From Clostridia bacterium (lineage in GTDB: Bacteria > Bacillota_E > SLMV01 > PUMD01), in assembly GCA_003562655.1 (NCBI GenBank), contig PWUC01000073.1, positions 1 to 8,134 of the forward strand: DNA of 8,134 nt, read 5' to 3'. Shown here in pieces: positions 5,185-8,134 of the stretch; position 1 is the first letter of the stretch; each line of letters begins with the position of its first letter. Both the position numbers and the translations under genes were made by a program. The notes under the pieces were generated by a model. The model did no database searches, had not been told where the DNA came from, and saw nothing but the letters and a program-made list of their open reading frames with translations.

Positions 5185-6462
5185 TCATTTTAGCACGAAG
5201 GGATTCAACCCGGCAAACCGCGCCCGCTCTCCCAGGTCCTCGGCGATGCGCAGGAGCCGGTTGTACTTCTCCACCCTGTCGATCCGACAGGGGGCCCCGC
5301 TCTTGATCTGTCCGCAGCCCGATGCGACGGCCAGGTCGGCGATGAAGGTGCTGGCGGTCTCTCCCGACCGGTGGGAGACGCAGGCGCCGTATCCGACCTT
5401 CCGCGCGCAGTCCAGGGTCTGCAGGGTCTCCGTCACCGTGCCGATCTGGTTGGGCTTGATCAGGATCGCATTGGCCACCCCGGTCCGGTGCCCCCGCTGC
5501 AGCAGTCTCCGGTCCGTCACGAAGATGTCGTCACCCACCAGCTGCAGCGAACGACCCAGCTCCCGGGTGAGATGCCTCCAACCCTCCCAGTCATCCTCGG
5601 CCATCCCATCCTCTATCGCGATCAGCGGATAGCGCGAGGACCACCTCCGGTACAGGTCGGTCAGTTCTGCAGCGGAGAGCCTCTCCCCCCGTATGGTGTA
5701 CCCGGCATCGGAATGCAGCTCACTGGCGGCCACATCCAGGGCCAGCCAGACCTGTTCACCGGGGCGGTATCCGGCCGTCTCAATGGCCGATGCGATCAGG
5801 GCGAGGGCCTCCTCGTCATCGGCCAGGTCGGGAGCGTAGCCCCCCTCGTCACCGACACTGCGGGCCAGTCCCCTCTCTGAGAGATGTGTCCCCAGGGCGT
5901 GATAGATCTCACAGCCCCAGCGCAGGGCCTGGCCAAAGGTGTCGGCACCGGCGGGTACGATCATGTACTCCTGCACGTCGACGTTGTTGGACGCGTGCTG
6001 ACCTCCATTGAGGATGTTCATCATGGGAACGGGAAGAAGATTCACCTCCTCACCGCCTCCGAGGTACCGGTAGAGGGGAGTCCGGGTGAAACAGGAACCG
6101 GCGTAGGATGCCGCGAGGGAGGCCGCCAGAAGGGAGTTGCCCCCCAGGCGTCCCCTGTCCGGCGTACCGTCCAGCTCCACCAGCCGGTCATCAATCGCCC
6201 CCTGGTCCCGGACATCCATCCCGGCCAGGGCCCTCCGGATCTCTCCGGTGACCGCCTCCACCGCCCTGAGGACACCCCGGCCGCGATGACGTCCGGGGTC
6301 TGCGTCCCGCAGTTCCCTGGCCTCGCGCGAACCTGTGCTCGCCCCCGAGGGCACGGACGCCCGGCCACGGGTGCCATCTGCCAGGATCACGTCGACCTCC
6401 AGGGTGGGATTGCCCCGGGAATCAATGATCTCCCTCGCCCTCACGTCCGAGATGATGCTCAT
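5185..6462 (-). CDS. eno: enolase (phosphopyruvate hydratase)
   Basis: Interconverts 2-phosphoglycerate and phosphoenolpyruvate in glycolysis; cytoplasmic and Mg-dependent. The 425-aa protein begins MSIISDVRAREIIDSRGNP, the family N-terminus. The active site is intact: SGASTG (39-44), GQHASNNVD (154-162), GDEGG (E206 catalytic acid/base), metal ligands D243 (LALD), E284 (AIEDG) and D311 (VGDD), K336 (ILIKPNQIGT) as base, SHRSGET (363-369) and K387 (GQIKSGAPCR). ATG 6462 was chosen over ATGs at 6480 and 6483 because GGAGGGTGAG lies just before it and the family N-terminus aligns. Some positions depart from the common sequence: LGGNSLLAAS where LGANAILGVS is usual, and ETASTF where ETEDTT is usual. 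Neither touches a catalytic residue. It lies 26 bp after gpmI, so consecutive glycolytic enzymes are co-transcribed. Confidence 0.97.
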   Translation of the reverse strand: MSIISDVRAREIIDSRGNPTLEVDVILADGTRGRASVPSGASTGSREARELRDADPGRHRGRGVLRAVEAVTGEIRRALAGMDVRDQGAIDDRLVELDGTPDRGRLGGNSLLAASLAASYAGSCFTRTPLYRYLGGGEEVNLLPVPMMNILNGGQHASNNVDVQEYMIVPAGADTFGQALRWGCEIYHALGTHLSERGLARSVGDEGGYAPDLADDEEALALIASAIETAGYRPGEQVWLALDVAASELHSDAGYTIRGERLSAAELTDLYRRWSSRYPLIAIEDGMAEDDWEGWRHLTRELGRSLQLVGDDIFVTDRRLLQRGHRTGVANAILIKPNQIGTVTETLQTLDCARKVGYGACVSHRSGETASTFIADLAVASGCGQIKSGAPCRIDRVEKYNRLLRIAEDLGERARFAGLNPFVLK

Positions 6463-6488
6463 GGATTTCTCACCCTCCATCATTCAAA

Positions 6489-8018
6489 TTAGGTCACAAG
6501 AGACCGCCCGGTCATGATTCCCGGGACCGGGATTCCCAGAAGATCCAGCACCGTGGGGGCCACATCGATGAGGCAGCCCCTCTCCCGCAGGGCCCAGCCG
6601 TCTCCCCCTGCCACGAGGACACACGGGACATCATTGGCGGTGTGGGCCGTGTGGGGCTCTCCGCCGGCGTCCACCATCCTCTCCGCATTTCCGTGATCGC
6701 TGGTGGCCAGCAGTCCGCCCCCGGCCTCCAGGGTCGCCTCCACCGCCCGGCCCACGCAGAGGTCAACAGTCTCCGCAGCCCTCACGGCTGCGGTGAAATC
6801 ACCGGTGTGCCCGACCATGTCCAGGTTCGCCAGGTTCGCCACGATCAGATCAAAGTCCCCACTGCCTATGTGCTCGACCAGGGCATCGGTGACCGCCTCC
6901 GCACTCATCTCGGGCTGCAGGTCATAGGTTGCCACGGGCGGCGAGGGGACCAGCACCCGCTCCTCCCCCGGAAGGGGCTCCTCCCGGCCGCCGTTGAGAA
7001 AATAGGTCACGTGGGCGTATTTCTCCGTCTCGGCCAGCCGCAGCTGCCGGTACCCGGCCAGGCTCACCCACTCCCCCAGGGTCTGGGTGACCTCCACCGG
7101 GGTAAAGACGACGGGGCAGTCGAACTCGTGACCGTAGGGGACGAGGGTGACCAGGTCCGCCGGGGGAACGAGAGGAGTGACATCGCAGCTGCCGAGCGAC
7201 GGGTCGGTCAGGGCCTGTACCATCTGCCTGGCGCGGTCGGCGCGGAAGTTGAAGAAGAGGAAGGCGTCCCCCGGCCGGTAGCCGCGGTACCCGTCCAGCA
7301 CCGCGGGGCGCACGAACTCGTCGGTCTCGCCCCGGCCGTAGGCGTCCTCAAGGGCCTGCAGCGCGCTGCCGGCCCTCCGCCCCTCACCGCGCAGGATCGC
7401 CGCGACAGCACGGGAGGTCCTGTCCCACCGGTTGTCCCGGTCCATGGCGTAGTAGCGACCCGCGATGGTTGCCACCCGGTGACCGGCCCGCGATGCGACC
7501 TCGCTCTCAGCCCGCTGCAGGTACCTGCGCGCGCTGCAGGGCGGCACGTCCCGCCCGTCCAAAATGGCGTGCAGGGCCACCGCACCGACCTCCTCCCGGC
7601 GGGCGGTTTCCACCAGCGCGGCCAGATGACCGAGGTCGCTGTGCACCCGGCCATCGGATACCAGGCCCAGAAGGTGCAGCGTGGCATCCCCCGCCCGCAC
7701 CCGGTGCATGATCCCGAGGAGGGCCTCATTGCGGAACAGATCCCCCTCCTCGATTGCCCGGTCAATCCGGCGGGCGTCATGCAGTATCACCCGGCCGGCC
7801 CCCAGATGGAGGTGCCCGACGTTCGAATTGCCCATCTGGCCGGCCTGAAGACCTACGGCCTCCCCGCTCGCCTGCAGCACCGCCCGGGGAAAGCGCTCCC
7901 ACAGCCGGCAGAGGACCGGCGTCGAGGCTGCACGGATCGCATCGGCCCCGGGGCCCTCAGACAGGCCCATCCCATCCAGGATCAGAAGGGTCACGGGGCC
8001 TCTCACCCGTCGGGTCAT
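6489..8018 (-). CDS. gpmI: 2,3-bisphosphoglycerate-independent phosphoglycerate mutase
   Basis: Interconverts 3- and 2-phosphoglycerate through a phosphoserine intermediate using two Mn ions; cytoplasmic glycolytic enzyme of the alkaline phosphatase superfamily. At 509 aa it is full length. Visible residues are metal ligand D15 (LILDG), catalytic S65 in QMGNSNVGHLHLGAGR, H126 (SDGRVHSD), HAILDGRDVPP (150-160), AGRYYAMDRDNRWDR (186-200), FFNFRADRARQ (255-265), K333 (AETEKYAHVTYFLNGG), D400 and H404 (NLDMVGHTGDF), D441-H442 (TSDHGNAERM) and H459 (HTAHTAND). SDGRVHSD is a variant of the usual SDGGVHSH but keeps the His. The ATG overlaps the tpiA stop by four bases (ATGA), with GGTGAG about 5 nt upstream inside tpiA, so translation is probably coupled. 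Being GpmI, it needs no 2,3-bisphosphoglycerate and is expected to be Mn- and pH-sensitive (family knowledge). Confidence 0.97.
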   Translation of the reverse strand: MTRRVRGPVTLLILDGMGLSEGPGADAIRAASTPVLCRLWERFPRAVLQASGEAVGLQAGQMGNSNVGHLHLGAGRVILHDARRIDRAIEEGDLFRNEALLGIMHRVRAGDATLHLLGLVSDGRVHSDLGHLAALVETARREEVGAVALHAILDGRDVPPCSARRYLQRAESEVASRAGHRVATIAGRYYAMDRDNRWDRTSRAVAAILRGEGRRAGSALQALEDAYGRGETDEFVRPAVLDGYRGYRPGDAFLFFNFRADRARQMVQALTDPSLGSCDVTPLVPPADLVTLVPYGHEFDCPVVFTPVEVTQTLGEWVSLAGYRQLRLAETEKYAHVTYFLNGGREEPLPGEERVLVPSPPVATYDLQPEMSAEAVTDALVEHIGSGDFDLIVANLANLDMVGHTGDFTAAVRAAETVDLCVGRAVEATLEAGGGLLATSDHGNAERMVDAGGEPHTAHTANDVPCVLVAGGDGWALRERGCLIDVAPTVLDLLGIPVPGIMTGRSLVT

Positions 8019-8134
8019 CCGTTCTCACCACTGCTGGCGTCGCATTCCTGCACCCGGCGGCAGATTCGCACAAAGGACTCCGCCTGCAGGCTGGCACCCC
8101 CGACCAACACCCCGTCCACATCGGGCAGCCTGAC
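8015..8134 (-). CDS. tpiA: triosephosphate isomerase, C-terminal 39 residues (partial)
   Basis: The minus strand enters the window in frame and encodes VRLPDVDGVLVGGASLQAE and then SFVRICRRVQECDASSGENG before TGA at 8017-8015. PDVDGVLVGGASLQAESF matches the highly conserved last phosphate-binding loop of triosephosphate isomerase (typically DIDGALVGGASLKAxxF), which interconverts dihydroxyacetone phosphate and glyceraldehyde 3-phosphate. The rest, including the catalytic His and Glu, lies outside the window. The stop overlaps the gpmI start (ATGA). The order tpiA-gpmI-eno fits the usual Firmicutes glycolytic operon, in which gapA and pgk normally lie further upstream. Confidence 0.95.
   Translation of the reverse strand, partial: VRLPDVDGVLVGGASLQAESFVRICRRVQECDASSGENG

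Noticed and set aside
5371..5880. A 169-codon plus-strand open frame opposite eno
   Set aside because: It is antisense to enolase, with composition explained by the GC-rich codons of eno and no family resemblance.

Overview
The window reads as an ordinary chromosomal segment of a GC-rich, Gram-positive-type bacterium, most likely a high-GC member of the Firmicutes/Clostridia (inference). Three things suggest this: the tpiA-gpmI-eno-secG gene order followed by smpB and ssrA, a Bacillus-type LexA operator (CGAAC-N4-GTTTG) at dinB, and a tmRNA tag of the ANDNY...LAA type common in Clostridia. No mobile element, CRISPR array or rRNA was seen. Nearly everything is encoded on the minus strand, so transcription runs from high to low coordinates.

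From right to left the layout is: the last 39 codons of tpiA (triosephosphate isomerase), gpmI (cofactor-independent phosphoglycerate mutase), eno (enolase), secG (translocon subunit), an HD-domain hydrolase, a membrane-anchored polysaccharide deacetylase with an unusual PlsY-like N-terminal half, a GNAT acetyltransferase, and smpB. These genes are packed with 4-nt overlaps or short gaps and look like one long operon whose promoter lies outside the window. The one sizeable gap is about 130 bp, before the deacetylase gene. The first genes are the lower half of glycolysis, and SecG and SmpB are housekeeping factors for secretion and ribosome rescue. The RNase R gene (rnr) that often sits between secG and smpB is absent from this slot.

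Beyond smpB lies ssrA (tmRNA, about 355 nt). It has its own perfect-consensus sigma-A promoter and a strong intrinsic terminator. SmpB and tmRNA together rescue ribosomes stalled on non-stop mRNAs, so the pair is functionally linked. Immediately after the ssrA terminator is dinB (DNA polymerase IV), with its own promoter. A LexA-type operator lies in the spacer of that promoter, pointing to SOS control. At the extreme left, 14 codons and a stop on the plus strand may be the tail of a convergent gene.

The most unusual items are the PlsY-like/NodB fusion, in which the acyltransferase motifs appear lost, the LexA operator within the dinB promoter, and departures from consensus in the T-loop and D-loop of the tmRNA. 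No wholly new multi-gene system is evident.
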